Below, piece by piece: positions 49,070 through 61,700 of a DNA stretch of 64,000 nt. Below the pieces are notes generated by a model that had not been told where the DNA came from, searched no databases, and saw only the letters and a list, made by a program, of their open reading frames with translations. Origin of the DNA: Eopsaltria australis (Eukaryota; Chordata; Aves; Passeriformes; Petroicidae); assembly GCA_034509425.1 (NCBI GenBank), contig JAVTVJ010000068.1, positions 3,658,001 through 3,722,000 on the forward strand. The letters are read 5' to 3'. The position numbers and the translations under genes are program-made. The number at the start of each line of letters is the position of its first letter. Position 1 is the stretch's first letter.

Positions 49070-50100
49070 ACAGAAGCGCCGTTTAAGCTCCCTGCTACAC
49101 TTTGTCATTCTGCCTAGTGCATAAAAGACAGACAGAAGCGTTCCTCAGTGGCCAGTTCGTGGAGGGCTCTGAAAGGCTGTGGCTGCACGGCTCTGGGATT
49201 GCCTGTCCTGGAGCATCCCCAGGGAGAGCGAGCTGCTGTGGCAGAGCCGCCTCACCGCCTGCACAAGGCTGCGGCCGCCCCACTCTGCCACTCCTCTGCC
49301 CTGTGCAGCTCACTTCGGTTAAATACCTGGCTAATCCTTGCTCTGAGGACTCCCGTAAAGTGGCTTTGTGGAGGCTGTGAGCAGCCCAGAGGTGGCTTCA
49401 GCCCCTCCACACATCTCCGTGCAGCGGTGCCTGGAGAGGGGCCGGGCTGCACCCGGGCATCGCTGGAGGGGCAATCCCCCATCCTCTCCTCCTTCCCCGT
49501 GCTTCGAAATGGGGGCTGGGCAAATAGTCCTTTTAATCCCCCTGAGCAGCCTTTTTCCCACATGACTAACTCTTCTGCATGCGTGACATCCGCCTTTCCT
49601 CCGATGAAAGTGCTGGCACTGAGGTGCTGGCTCCCTGGCTCAGCAGCTGCGAGCTCCAGCCCGTGCACGGGGGCTTTCCCCACGCTGGGACACATCCCTG
49701 TCTAAAGGGGAGGCTCTCAGATCCTCGTGTCCGCTCTCTCGGGGGATACCGCAGCTGTGACAGCGAAAAAGGTGGGCATCTCTCCTCCCCTGCTGGCAGG
49801 CACGGCCTGTCCTGCTCGACATCTGAGCCACCAGAGGCACGTACCAGCACAAAGTCTCGGCTCGAGCATCAGCAGTTGGGGCTTAGTTGGCTCTTCCTCT
49901 GCAGGAACGAGAAAGGGCAGATGAGCGGCTGGCCGGATTAATTCCCTGCTGCCCAGCAGGAATGGAGGTAAAGGCAGCAAGTGCAGAGCACAAAGGCTCC
50001 CCACCTGCTGCACCCCACTCAGGACTCCAACTCCGAGGGGAAGAAGAGAGGGGAGGCTGCTGCCTGGAGAGCACCCACCTCCTGCAGCTGGCTCGACTGC
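49070..50100. promoter_or_regulatory. GC- and CpG-rich block upstream of ACE2
   Basis: Unlike the AT-rich surroundings, this kilobase is rich in G+C with many CpGs, for example GCGGCCGC at 49271-49278, CACCCGGGCATCGCTGG near 49450, and clusters near 49730-49770 and 49860-49935. It looks like a weak CpG island 3.7-4.7 kb upstream of the ACE2 start. It could be a distal promoter, an enhancer, the start of a non-coding RNA, or a GC-rich old insertion. Long ORFs on both strands here show no recognisable domain. Confidence 0.4.
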
Positions 50101-53100
50101 CCAGCCACAGCCCAGAGACCTCCTGGAGCACAGAGGGCTTTGTACCCCACTGGTCAGAGCCTGGGACTAATGCCTTGGACAACTAATCCATACCTCTCCA
50201 TACCCTCCTGTCCCAAGACACACTGACTTGCTCCCTGTTTCTCCTTTTCAGACCTAAAAAAGGCTGTCACCTCCACACAGCTCCTTTGCACTCCAGGGTT
50301 GCCACAGGCTGATGGTTGTTTCCCCAAGTCAAAGAGTGCTCAGCATTGCCAAGGGGACAGTGCCCAGTGCACAGGGGCCAGCCTCAGATCTCAGGACATC
50401 AGCAGCTGTGTAAAGATGCTGCCAGTTTCCTGAAGTATCAGGAAAACAGAGTTTTTGCAAAGTTTAGGAGAAAGCTTAGAGGCTGAATGATTTCAGGCAG
50501 ATGAGTGTACCAACTGGCAGGTTAAATCAGGGTATCATAAAGTGTTACTTTGAAGGCTACAGTAAAAATCAAAACCATACCTTATAAAGCAGAGGAGAGG
50601 CAATCACTCAGGGGCACAATACTCTGCATCACTTACACCTCACTCTTTACAAAAAGCCACCTTGCCCCAACAATGAAGGGAAAGGTATTGATCCTCTGAA
50701 ACATGGCTTTGCATGCAGGCAACGTGTTTCTCACTTCCGTTTTACTAAGTGAGTGGTCCCAGTTATTTTTACAGTGACCATGTGTTCACATATCAGCACC
50801 TGCAAAGTAGTTTAGATACAATATCATCAAGAGTGTTAGTCCAAAGTCTAAAATTCCTGTTGGTTCACAACTGATAAAAGCTACATACTGTAATTTGTAG
50901 TGATTATAATTCAAATTATAGGAGAGAAGCAAAGATGATAGAGAAATAACGCAAAAACACTTGCAGTTTCTCCAAAATTAAATGCTTTCCACTTAGCCAT
51001 TGCTGTAGCTAACAGGATGCTCTGACAGCTTCAAATTGCCACTTCTGAGAGAAAGGGAAGCATGGTAGGAAGGAAGAGAACAGACTAGCAATATTAACTT
51101 TACATTTTGATCTTAGGTCAAATTTGGTTCCTACTGAACCTGCTTATTTCACTCAGAACAAAGCTGGATCTGGACTATAAGGGTGAAATTCCTCTGGACT
51201 GATGCAAACATCGATCCAGACACAAAATATCCAGTTAAAACACAAGTCTTTTATGTGAAGTGCATCCACAGTTCTTAATGTATTCACAAAACTGAACATA
51301 CTGACACATTTGTGCTGGCAAGAGTGTACCACTCATCACTGTTGATGTAGTTTAGCTTTATGTGATTTGAAAAATAGCAAGTTCAGTCTGTCAAATTAGG
51401 CGCATCTAACTGTGCAAATTTTTCATTAGCAGTTGTCTGTTTGCGTAGGAAGCTGTGGTGTCACTCCATTGCACTCATCCCTTCTTGCATGCCACATTAA
51501 AAGGAAACAAAAACCATGAGAAGCCAAGAGGAGCTGCTCATAGAAAGCCAAGCACAGATTGCTCATTGCTAATGGATTGTGGACAGTTGGTCAGTGCATT
51601 TTCTATAAAAACTTGGCATATTTAAAGCAGCTGATTTCATGAGTCACAGGTTACTGCACTGATGAACTGACCAAATTTCTGAGGGCATCTGAGCCATGCT
51701 TTAAGAGTATCTATAAACACAGACTACCATTTTTCACTGAGTTATTTCACATCTTTCTTGCACTTCTGCTCTGAGCTTGAAAGTAATTTATTTTGTTTTC
51801 CTAAATGTGGGAGTTTACACATGAAAAACTCTTTCTGTCGAGATGTGATAACTCCCCTTGCTTGGTCAAAACTGGCACCCAGTTCTTGAAAGAAATTCCC
51901 AAATCAGAAGCTCTTGTGCTACTACTATGATTTGCATTAATTTGGGAATTATTTTGTTCTCACAGTGATGAAGGAACAGGACTTGAATCCTGCCCTGAGG
52001 CTTCTTGAGCCCACTTTACCCATCTCTTTTGTACAATGGACTGACTTCCCTCAAAATGTAGAATAAAGGTGCCCCTTTATGAAGGCTCAGCCAGGAAAGG
52101 GTTCTCCATGAAGATCAGTATGACAGAAGCAAATGTTGTACCTGGACAAACAGGAGCATATAGTGTGCATGAGCTAATCCCTGCAGGCTCTTCAGCACTG
52201 GCAGAGCCCCAGGGGAATACCAGGTCCAGTTGTGAGTACCAGGCTGCAAGGTGGGCTGATAGAGATGTTTAGGGCTGAGTACCACAGACAGACTCTTTAT
52301 ACTGACGTTCTTCAACACTTCAAATGTGTAGCTAATGACTGACAGTGTAAACAACTTACTCGTGCATGATTTGTGCTCATTCTGGTGTAGGCATCAATGC
52401 TCTCTCTCAAGTTAGCTGAACGGAACTTGTAAATGTCCTTTCTGAAATGCTGACTTGCTGGGGATGTGGAGCTAGTGATAAATGTTGCAGATTTTCTTCA
52501 AACAGAACTTCTCTGGGTTTATTGCTTCATTTAATTGAATTTTCCTTTCTCCTCTTTTCTCAAACACAGCTCTTGAAAATGAAACAGTTCAGTCTTGGGC
52601 ACACCATATACCTTTTTTCAGAATTCATTGGCACAGTACAAACGTAACTGAAAGCAGAACCAACTCATTGTTTTAGGAAGCAGTTCACTATATAGTCTGT
52701 ATTGCTTGTTACTCATTTTCTTGTATTATCAGGGGTTGGATGCAGGTAGTTTAGAGAAAAAAAAAAGGTGGAAGTTACATAAAACATCTGGGCGAGATCC
52801 TCAAGGTATATAAATTGTTGTTGTACCATTTGCAGGCTCTGGAGGACAGGCTGTGCCAAATCAAAGTGTTCTTTGTTTTCTAATATGATCCTACTGCACA
52901 GACTAGAAAAGAGATTTATTTTCTCTGTAGCACTGTGCCCTTGATTAACCTCATTTGTGGTATCTATTTCCGTGAAAGAGCTAATACCTACACTGACTTC
53001 AAAGTGTTGCTAAGTGTGGTATGTGGCTGCTCATGTATCATTTGCTTCTCTCAAGCCATTTTCTGTCATAAGAGAGGCAAGCTAGATGTATGCTCTAGGT

Positions 53101-54577
53101 GAATCCCATATCATCATTAGCAGAAAGTTAAGTCAAACTACTGTAAAGTAATTATGCAGCTAAAAGGTGAGCTGTAAGGAAGACACTGATTAAATACTTA
53201 CCACCACAGTCAGCCCACATCACAATGTTTTGTTTAGAGGATTTCAATCTATTTTCAAATTGGTGGCCAGCACCATGGGCTGAACAGAACCTTCACTCAG
53301 GCCTTGAGAAGCATGCTCAGATAAGCTTGGCCCTTTTTCATCTCAAGTGAATTTTATTTCAGTATCATATAGTACAATACAAGATAACAGCAATTCTTAA
53401 TCTGTAGCTTGAGGTTGCTCTTGCACCACTAAACTGTTCCCACCAAAATCTTTCACAGGTTCTTGCAGAGATGCTGCAGTCACAGCAATCCATTGTGGTC
53501 ACACTGAGGTGTAGCTGTCATGTAAAGAATGAGAAAAGTGTGAAGGTTTAGAAATTACGGGATCTGAATTACCTCGATAAAACTTTGCCTGGATGAGAGA
53601 CCTTGGAGCAATGACTGAGGCAGTAATAACACTGAGATCTTTATTTCCCCTCCAACACTGGCAAGCTTCATCTTCAACATTCCTGTGAGAAATACATCCA
53701 CATGTTGTGGATGGTAATTTTGAAGCACTGAGATATTATCACTAATAACTGACTTTATTAATCCTTTTCAGAATGGAGCAGCACACACTGGGACACAGAG
53801 AAGATGCAGTCCTTGTCCAGAGGGACCCACCAGCAGGAATCAAAGACAACTGTGACAAATGAGACCACATAATGCAAATGATGAGGGGGTACCATAGTTT
53901 TATTTTGCATTCAGCCTTCCTCTCCCCCGCCTCCCCTAGCCTTGGGCTTCCCCCACTCAGCTTTCCCCCTTCACCCTGCTGCTTCCCTTCTTCCCATTCC
54001 TCCCTTTCTGCTGACACTGGTCCTAAGAGCCACTACTGAGACAAGTTAAAGATGCTCAATACAGCCAAAAAGCTGAAGGATTTCTACCCTGGGAAACAAG
54101 AAACCTTTGTACCCTTCAGGACACTGGATGGTCCTTTACGAGCTTTTACTCTGTTTAAACCTGTTCCTGTTGGTGAGGAGTCTGATGAAATAATCCTAAT
54201 ACGCAAAGAGGTTTTCTAATATTGCCTCTGAACATGACACTGGAAACAGGATGGCTAATGGTCAAATCCTGCCTCCAGTGATGTGGGCAGATGCTTGGCG
54301 ACTGCAGATACAGTATTTTGCTTCAACACATTTCCATTCTGTTTTTACAGTTACCCACATGCAAAACTCTCCTTTTCTGTGGACCAGTGATTCTGAAGAC
54401 AGCCAGAATGTTATTACATATCCAGGTCAGGTGCACTAAACCAAGCAGCTGGTATTTTGCACCTTGAAGCCTTTCAAAAGTTATCCACCAATCACAGGAA
54501 GGTACCTCTGACCCAGGCTGTCTATGTTGGAAATCTACTCTAGCTTTATTATTAAAAACTGTAAGCAAGATTTTTCC

Positions 54578-54893
54578 AGAGAGCTGTGAAAGACTATTTA
54601 CAAAGGCATGTAGTGACAGAACAGGGGGGAATGGCTTCAAACTGAAAGAGGGCAGGTTTAGATGAGATATTTGGAAAAAATCCTTTACTGTTAGCATGGT
54701 GAGGCACTGGAAACAGAGTTCCCAGAGCAGCTGTGGATGCCCCACCCCTGAAAGTGTTCAAGGCTGGATTGGATGAGGCTCTGAGTAACTTGGTCGAGTG
54801 GAAGGTGTCCCTTCCCATGACAGGGGGATTGGAAACATTACATGATCTTTAAGGTCCCTTCCAACCCAGGCTGTCCTGTGATTCTATGATTTA
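54578..54893 (+). mobile_element. CR1 LINE 3' end (sense)
   Basis: Classic CR1 3' end: 'GGGGGAATGGCTTCAAACTG', 'AAGAGGGCAGGTTTAGATGA', 'GCTGTGGATGCCCCACCCCT', 'ATGATCTTTAAGGTCCCTTC' and the final 'GTGATTCTATGATTT'. 5'-truncated, intact 3' end. Lies just beyond the CLTRN stop, antisense to it. Confidence 0.95.
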
Positions 54894-55637
54894 GCAAGAG
54901 CTGGGCCACTAAACACTGACTGCACCTGTAAAAAAATCTACCCTTTGTTGCAACTTTTAAGTTAAAAAAATTTCTGAGTTTTGTAACTTTTAATTTCCAG
55001 CTCACATAATCTGTAACTTCGACAGTTAAGTGAAAAACACTTCTAGTACCAGATCTTTGCTAGCCCCAGAGCTATAGATGATCCAGCTATTTTGACCTAC
55101 CCTTACAGAGGCTGAGAAAGCTTTTTTGTTTCTCAATAAATGAAAACTTTCATGCACTGATCACTGTTTCATCAAAAGGCATACTACATAGCAGCAAACA
55201 GAAGTAATTTTAAAGAGAAACTTGCATATGGCTTGAAAGGAAACCCATCAAGAACTGACAGTGATAGATGATCTCCCCAGTGACATTCAGGAATAATGCA
55301 GTTTCATATTTATGTCAGGGAAAAACAAACAATAGACATATTTAAATAATCACTAAAAATGAGATGCCTGGTGCAAGGCAGGTTCCAACCCTGTTCTGCC
55401 ACACATCCTCTGTAAATCTTTTCTGGATATTATCTGAGGCCTTCTTATTTGCGTTGCTCATGAACAAGGAATTGTAATGGAGGTTCAAGTGTATGTGTTA
55501 TCAGCAAAAGGTTCTGCCAAGGGAAATTACGTGAAAGGACATTTTTCTTGTCTTCATGTTTGACATTCAGGAGTAGTGACGAGAAAAGGTAGGCACAGGA
55601 GTCTTTGAGAAAACCACGAGAGAGCAGTGGCAGCATT

Positions 55638-55788
55638 TCATAGGGATGTGAACCGTTCATCATCTGCTGCAAAGACTCCATTAATGCGGCCTGCTTTTAA
55701 ATCCAGTGCTTCACAAGGAATCCCATTTTCTAGCGTCACTTCAACTTTCTCTTCTAAATTTTCTCTCTCTGTTGCCTCTTTATTCTTT
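55638..55788 (-). CDS. CLTRN: CLTRN last exon (cytoplasmic tail)
   Basis: 151 nt to TGA at 55638-55640. Reads KNKEATERENLEEKVEVTLE, then NGIPCEALDLKAGRINGVFA and ADDERFTSL. Matches the collectrin tail motifs ENGIP, LD-K-G-IN and DDER near the end. Acceptor TTTTTAG. Confidence 0.95.
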
Positions 55789-58700
55789 CTAAAAACAAGA
55801 AAGAGAAGATCATCTTATTCTGTTGACCTGCAGCACTCCACCATGATTCCACAGAAAGAAAACTGCATATTTAGTTAGAGGTTTGTCATAGGTTATGCTC
55901 CTAAAGGTACAATCTGGTGTACTTCCTTGCTGTAGTAAATACACCACATGGGTATACCTAAATACAATAGCTGGGAACCCACAGATTGGAAGCCCTAGTT
56001 TAGCACTTTGAGCTCAGAACTGGAGACCAGAAAACCCGAAGTGGACATGTTGTAAGTATGTTTTAAATATTATTTCACCTTCTTATTCAGTAACATGACT
56101 GGAAGGTGAAAAAAAAAAAAAAAAGCTGGGGCAAAACAAAATTTGAAAAAATCTCTACATCTGTTTGGGTTTTTTACATCAGGAAGGCCTGCACTAAACA
56201 TCTTGTCTGACTCTGCAATGCGTGTCATAGATTTCACCCCATAATCTGTACAAAATATAACATATTTTTTAGAAACAGATCAGTCTTAGACTAACTATAG
56301 CCTCCAAATGTGGAGACTTGGGTGCCCTCACATCCATGATTACCTTCTTCAGAACTAGGTAATCTCAGTGCTGCAAATCTGCATTTTTTTCTTCAAACTT
56401 CATTAGCAGCCACCTTCCTACCTAGTATTTTATACTTTTGTTTTCTACAGAAAACACTTGGATGGCTTTCACTTTTCCAGGCTCCAGCTGTCCCCAAAAC
56501 ATATTATAATAGTTGTGGAATAGAATTATCTACATTAAAAAAATATAAAGTACAATCATGAGAAGATGTAATAAACAAATACCAGTCAACAGGTCATGAT
56601 GTTCCTTTCAATCAAGATTTATTCTGACCTTGAGAACAACTAGTTCATAGTTGAAAAACCTGCTGTACTTTACGGCCTGCAGCATCAGCGGTTTCAGAGG
56701 ATAAGAAACTCAAAGGTCAGCTTCCCTGATCTTCCTATTCCACAAGATGTACTGTAACAATCTGACTCAGGATAACCATAAAAATCTGACTCAGTGTAAC
56801 TGCTAATAACAGAGATATTAACAATAATAAAATTTTATTGGCCTTTGGGAGATTCTTGGCACTACACAGTTGTTAAAATAAACTTGGGGTGTAGTAGCGG
56901 AAACCTCTGACCTCTGGCTGCTCTTACACTGATAAAAAGGAGTGTTCTTTAATACAGAACTGTGGGGACAGAACATAAAACTCACTATGAAGGAGGTTCA
57001 AAAGAAATCATAGGAGTAGAAGATGTGTGAAACTCATTACCAGAGGAATTAAGAGAAGCTAAAAATTTCCATGAATCCAAGGGGTGACTCAACGAGTTAA
57101 GGGAAGAGAAAATATTGTGTTACTGAATACAGAACCTAATCCAGATCAGGAAGGCCCACAACTACAAATTAAATGCTGGCAGACTAACAGAGGGAGAGTG
57201 TGTATTTACTCTGTTTTCACTCCTCCAAGGCAAATGTTTATGGCCTCTGCTGCAGATGGGATTTTGAGGGATAGGGGGAGACTTCAGCCTAGTTCAGGAT
57301 AGAAGAGTAGAGGATGGCCCTGCCCTGGGCATGTGGCAAATCTATTGCTGTAGAGGGAGGTGTCCTATTGCTGCAAGGACAGGAGAATAAACATAAGCCT
57401 GGGAGACAGTGTGTCTGACCCAGCTCACTGTAAGCACTGAATTAAGCAAATCTCTCAGTTCAATAAATGATGCATGAGTCTAATTCAACACTGAAACTCC
57501 TCTTTAGGCCAACTCCCCTTCCCTGACAGCCTGGAGCACGTGCTTTTGGTCTTACCTGAACTGAGGTATTTAAATGGCACTTTAAAGGCCTTTAAAGAGA
57601 AAATGACAGATTTATGAGAAGTCAACACCATCCTTGGGGTCAGATTTCCAACACAGCTCACTAGGCAACAGGATTCCCATTATGTAAGCTCTAATGTCTA
57701 TGTACAGACTTCTAAAAAATCTAATTACTGGACATGCTGAAGTCTTTGAAAACCTGGTCACTTACTTCACTGTCTGACAAAGAGATCAGCACTTTTGAAA
57801 TTCTTCTCTCTGATGTCTGCTTTGTTTTTTTTCTCAAGAAGCCAAATAGCCCAGACCACCCCTTTTACCTCTCCAGTCCTTGTGACAGTGGATAGAAGAA
57901 ATATATGCTTGGTTTACCCTCTCTCTCTCACTTCCTGCCCCTGCCTGCAGATGTTATTGATGTGAAAAGAGGATTAGAGTTCAGCCACAGATGAACCTGC
58001 TCTGAGGAAAGGTTATATGTAATGGTAGAGTAGGGAAACAGAGGGAGAAGTGAAAAAAGCATAGCAACTAAAAGGACAAGAGCGTGAGACAGAGAGGGTG
58101 CCAAGTGAGCACAGGCAGGCAGCAAGAAGCCACATTAATGGCAGTGTGATGGTAACAGCATGCAGTTTTCACCATATTGAGGAGAACTGCTCAAGCTCAG
58201 GTGACTTATTTCAAAAATACAGGGGAGAAACCTGTATTTCAGCATGATATGAAGCACAAGTGATTATTTTATCTAGAAAAATCATAGCTATTTATCATAG
58301 TTTATTTATATTACACTTATGTGAAATGTTAAGTCAGACACTATAAAGAAACACAGAGCCATGATACTACACAGAGGGCAGGTGTGGGCTTCAGGCAGCA
58401 ACATCATTCAGTTTTACGGAAGAGGTTGCCTATGTTTAGGGTATGAAATAATTCAGTCCACACAACATGGTTGTGATAGGGCTTTAACTATCCACAGATT
58501 CCAAATACCTTCGCAGATCCTTTCCCCAACAGCATCTTTCATCTATTGTTTGCTGAATTTTGTGCGGATTTTTTTTGAAAAGGAAGGGGTTTTGGAAATT
58601 CATGAAACTCCTCCAAATGCAAAATAGAACTGAAGGGATTCTGACTACACTACTAAAGGCTCTCTGTGAAAAGCACCTAACCTTCACGAGTGTTGTTCTT

Positions 58701-61700
58701 CTGAGGTCTTTTAACATTCTTCAAGGTAATAAAAAGGCAGAAAGGAAAAGTCTCTTCAACATACTTTTCATATATTAATTCCTTGTTCTGATATTTTTGG
58801 GCATACAATCCATTATACAGTCAATAATTTTGATATTATCTAGTTATCAGCAGGAATTTACCCCTTTTCAGTTCTTCTGTTGTTCCTGTATGAACCTATT
58901 GCTGAAGTCATAATTTTGTGTAAACCTAAACTCTGTGGCAGCCAAAATCATGGTAGAAACTTTCAGAAGAATTCATAGAAGAATTCTATGACAGAATCTC
59001 AACTCAGCTGAGAGATTTCTATTCCTTATGCTCAACTCAGAGCCAGTAGAGATTGCAGAATCAAAACTACACCTACTCTCTGTGTTGCTCCCACATGCTC
59101 ACACTAGGGAAGCATGAACACCCTTGTCTTTTTCACCAGTGCCACCAGGGCAGAAACAGAGAGGGAAAGCATCTCCCTCCTACCCTACCACTAGAAAAGC
59201 TCCTAAGCTCATGGGGAGATCTGCCCATGAACCTGTGAAGGGCTGGGTATTTTGGGCTCATCAGGTCATGAAAGGTAGGTGAAACCCTGCACTGTTCCAG
59301 TGAGCAGGCCCTCTTCAGCCATACATTTATCATTACTGTGTGTTCTACTGAGTCTTCTCAAGCTGCAGCAGCATGGTTTTTTTAGCCCTACCAGCTTTTG
59401 ACACTACTGCCCTGGACGGGACACAATCACTACCAGACTTCCCCTCTTGAAAGCTATGTGAGTGGTCTGTGAGAGGGGACTCACCTGTGCCACAATAAAC
59501 CTTCATAAAAATGACATCAGTTGTCTCTTTAAAGCTCATCTCTAGTTAGATGGCCTCCGGGATCATACTCCTACACTCTCCATTTCCTCATTACATCCCA
59601 AAATTACTAAGGCATCTATACTTCACAGTTAAAAATGTTAAGCCTTTTCCTCAGAAAAGGAGAGATGGTTTAGCTTTACCTAGCTAGGGAAAGAAGCAGA
59701 GCATTAATCTGTCTGAGGCTGCTCTGAAAGACAAAACCAGCCCAGCTGACCTAACTAGTCAGTATTCCATTAAAACAAAGAAAGGCTAGGCTGCTTACTT
59801 CTTGTGTTTCTGAATCCCTGAAACAATGAGGAAAACAATCCCAGCCACAATGAGACAAAGAACAACACCAAATACAATAAGCCAGACAGGCGTAGATGGT
59901 TCAACAGGAGGTGATAAGGTTGAGGTTATCTTCAGGAACTGCAGTGTTTTGTCACTCAGCAGGAAGGCACTGTTGATTCTGTTTCGATTCATCCTTCAGG
60001 AAAAAAAACAAAACAAAACAAAACAATCACAGCTCTTTATAAAGATATTTTACAAGTTAAAAAGACAGTAGAAAATAAAAGGATTTTTCATGAATGTGCT
60101 GCAAGTTAGGCAGGGCTGAATGTCATGATGAAGGAAAGGATGTTGTCTATCTTTAGTGGGGGTCGGCCTCTTCTCTCAGGCAACAGGACAAGAGGACATA
60201 GCCTCAAACTGCACCAGGGGAGATTCAGGTTGGACAACAGGAAGAATCTTCTCCACTGCAAGGGTGGTCAAGCATTGGAAAAGGCTGCCCAGGGAGTGGT
60301 GGAGTCACCATCCCTGGAGATGTTCAAGACACAACTGTACATGGCACTCAGTGCCATGGTCTGCTTGACACAGTGGCGTTCGGTCAAAGGTTGGACCTGA
60401 TGACCCTGGAGGTCTTTTCCTACCTAAATGATTCTGTGATTCTATGATTTTATGATTCTGTAATTCTGTGATGTTGGCAGGATTACACAGACCTTGACTA
60501 TAACAGAGATCTCAGTAATCTATAGACATCCACACACCTGGAACATTTTGAACACCAGACTTTTACATGCATTTATCTGAAAAACTGGGAAACACAGATG
60601 AGACCTGAACTATGGTATTATTATTTATTTCTGGTTGGAACCATGTCCTGAGGACAGAGCAGGTTGTAAGTTGTAAGGCTGGCTCTGTTACCTTGCTCAT
60701 GAAGCATTCAAGATTAGCACAGGAGTGGCATATCTACCCCTCCATGCTCACAGGATTTACTTACAGTTGCCCCCTAGTCCCTCAGATGAAACCATCCTGC
60801 ATGTTATGGGCTGCTACATCTGCCCCTGCTGCTGGAGGTTTTGTTAGATCCATAATGCACAGGATCCAATTTGGTCTGGAAGAATCCACACCTATTGCGA
60901 CCACGTCCTTCTTCCATGCAGGATGCAGCTAAAGGGATTTGTACTTTGCACATTTTTTCCTTTAAGAGAAACTGTAAGTCTGACAAATATGCTTTTTCAC
61001 AGAAGTAGTATAACACTTTTTAATGGATATCTTCAGCCATTTTCACTGCCTGTAGGCATTTCACTGCCTGTAAGATGTTTCTGGATCTAAATCTAAGCAG
61101 GTTTAAGAGGCTTTAGAAGTATCTCTCATTAGCTTTTTCAAAATGTTAAAAATTTTTAAGAAAATTGATTACTTATATTGGTCTTGAGAGATTCTTTTTG
61201 ATAGTAGTTGTATGAATTAATGCAGCTCTTTTTTGTATATAGTTTAATTTACTTCCCACAGAGCAAATATTTCCTAATAAAAGATGTGTGGGAAATACAG
61301 GTAAGATTTAACAAATTTCTCTTCTTGGAAATCATAATGTTTGGCTGTCCCTTAAACAGGAAGTTTTAGCCTTAATGGAAAGTCAGCATTCCTGGACAGG
61401 ACTGAAAGCCATGGCATGTTTTAAGACTCATAATTCCATAAGCTGTCTGCCATTTAGAAAAGATTTCCTTACTGATATGAAAGGATCATTGTGAACAGCT
61501 GAAATAAGCATTGTTTGCCCTCATCTAATGGCTTCAATTTCAGAGTTACGTGCTGAAACACACGCAGGCAACTACAAGTGCATTTCATGTTTGTATATGT
61601 GTAACTGTATCTTGAGTATATTTATGAAAAATGTTGAGTATCATACAGAGCTCTGACATGATTTACCTTCCTCTTTATTCTTACTTTGTAGGAATCTCAT

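Larger units (their letters stand above)
45530..55637. other. Intergenic region between ACE2 and CLTRN
   Basis: About 10 kb separating the ACE2 promoter from the CLTRN stop codon. Contents recognised: a T run at 46239-46250, CR1 pieces at 48054-48275 and 54578-54893, and a GC/CpG-rich block at about 49.07-50.1 kb. The CLTRN 3'UTR occupies the right end. I see no exon of another gene; ORFs of up to 185 codons fall in the GC-rich block where stops are rare by composition. Confidence 0.6.

Noticed and set aside
49148..49941. Long ORFs of 120-185 codons in the GC-rich block
   Set aside because: Overlapping ORFs occur in several frames on both strands as expected from composition; no domain, splice logic or codon pattern supports them.
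54323..54818. ORF of 140 codons on the minus strand
   Set aside because: Falls in the CR1 element at 54578-54893, read antisense.
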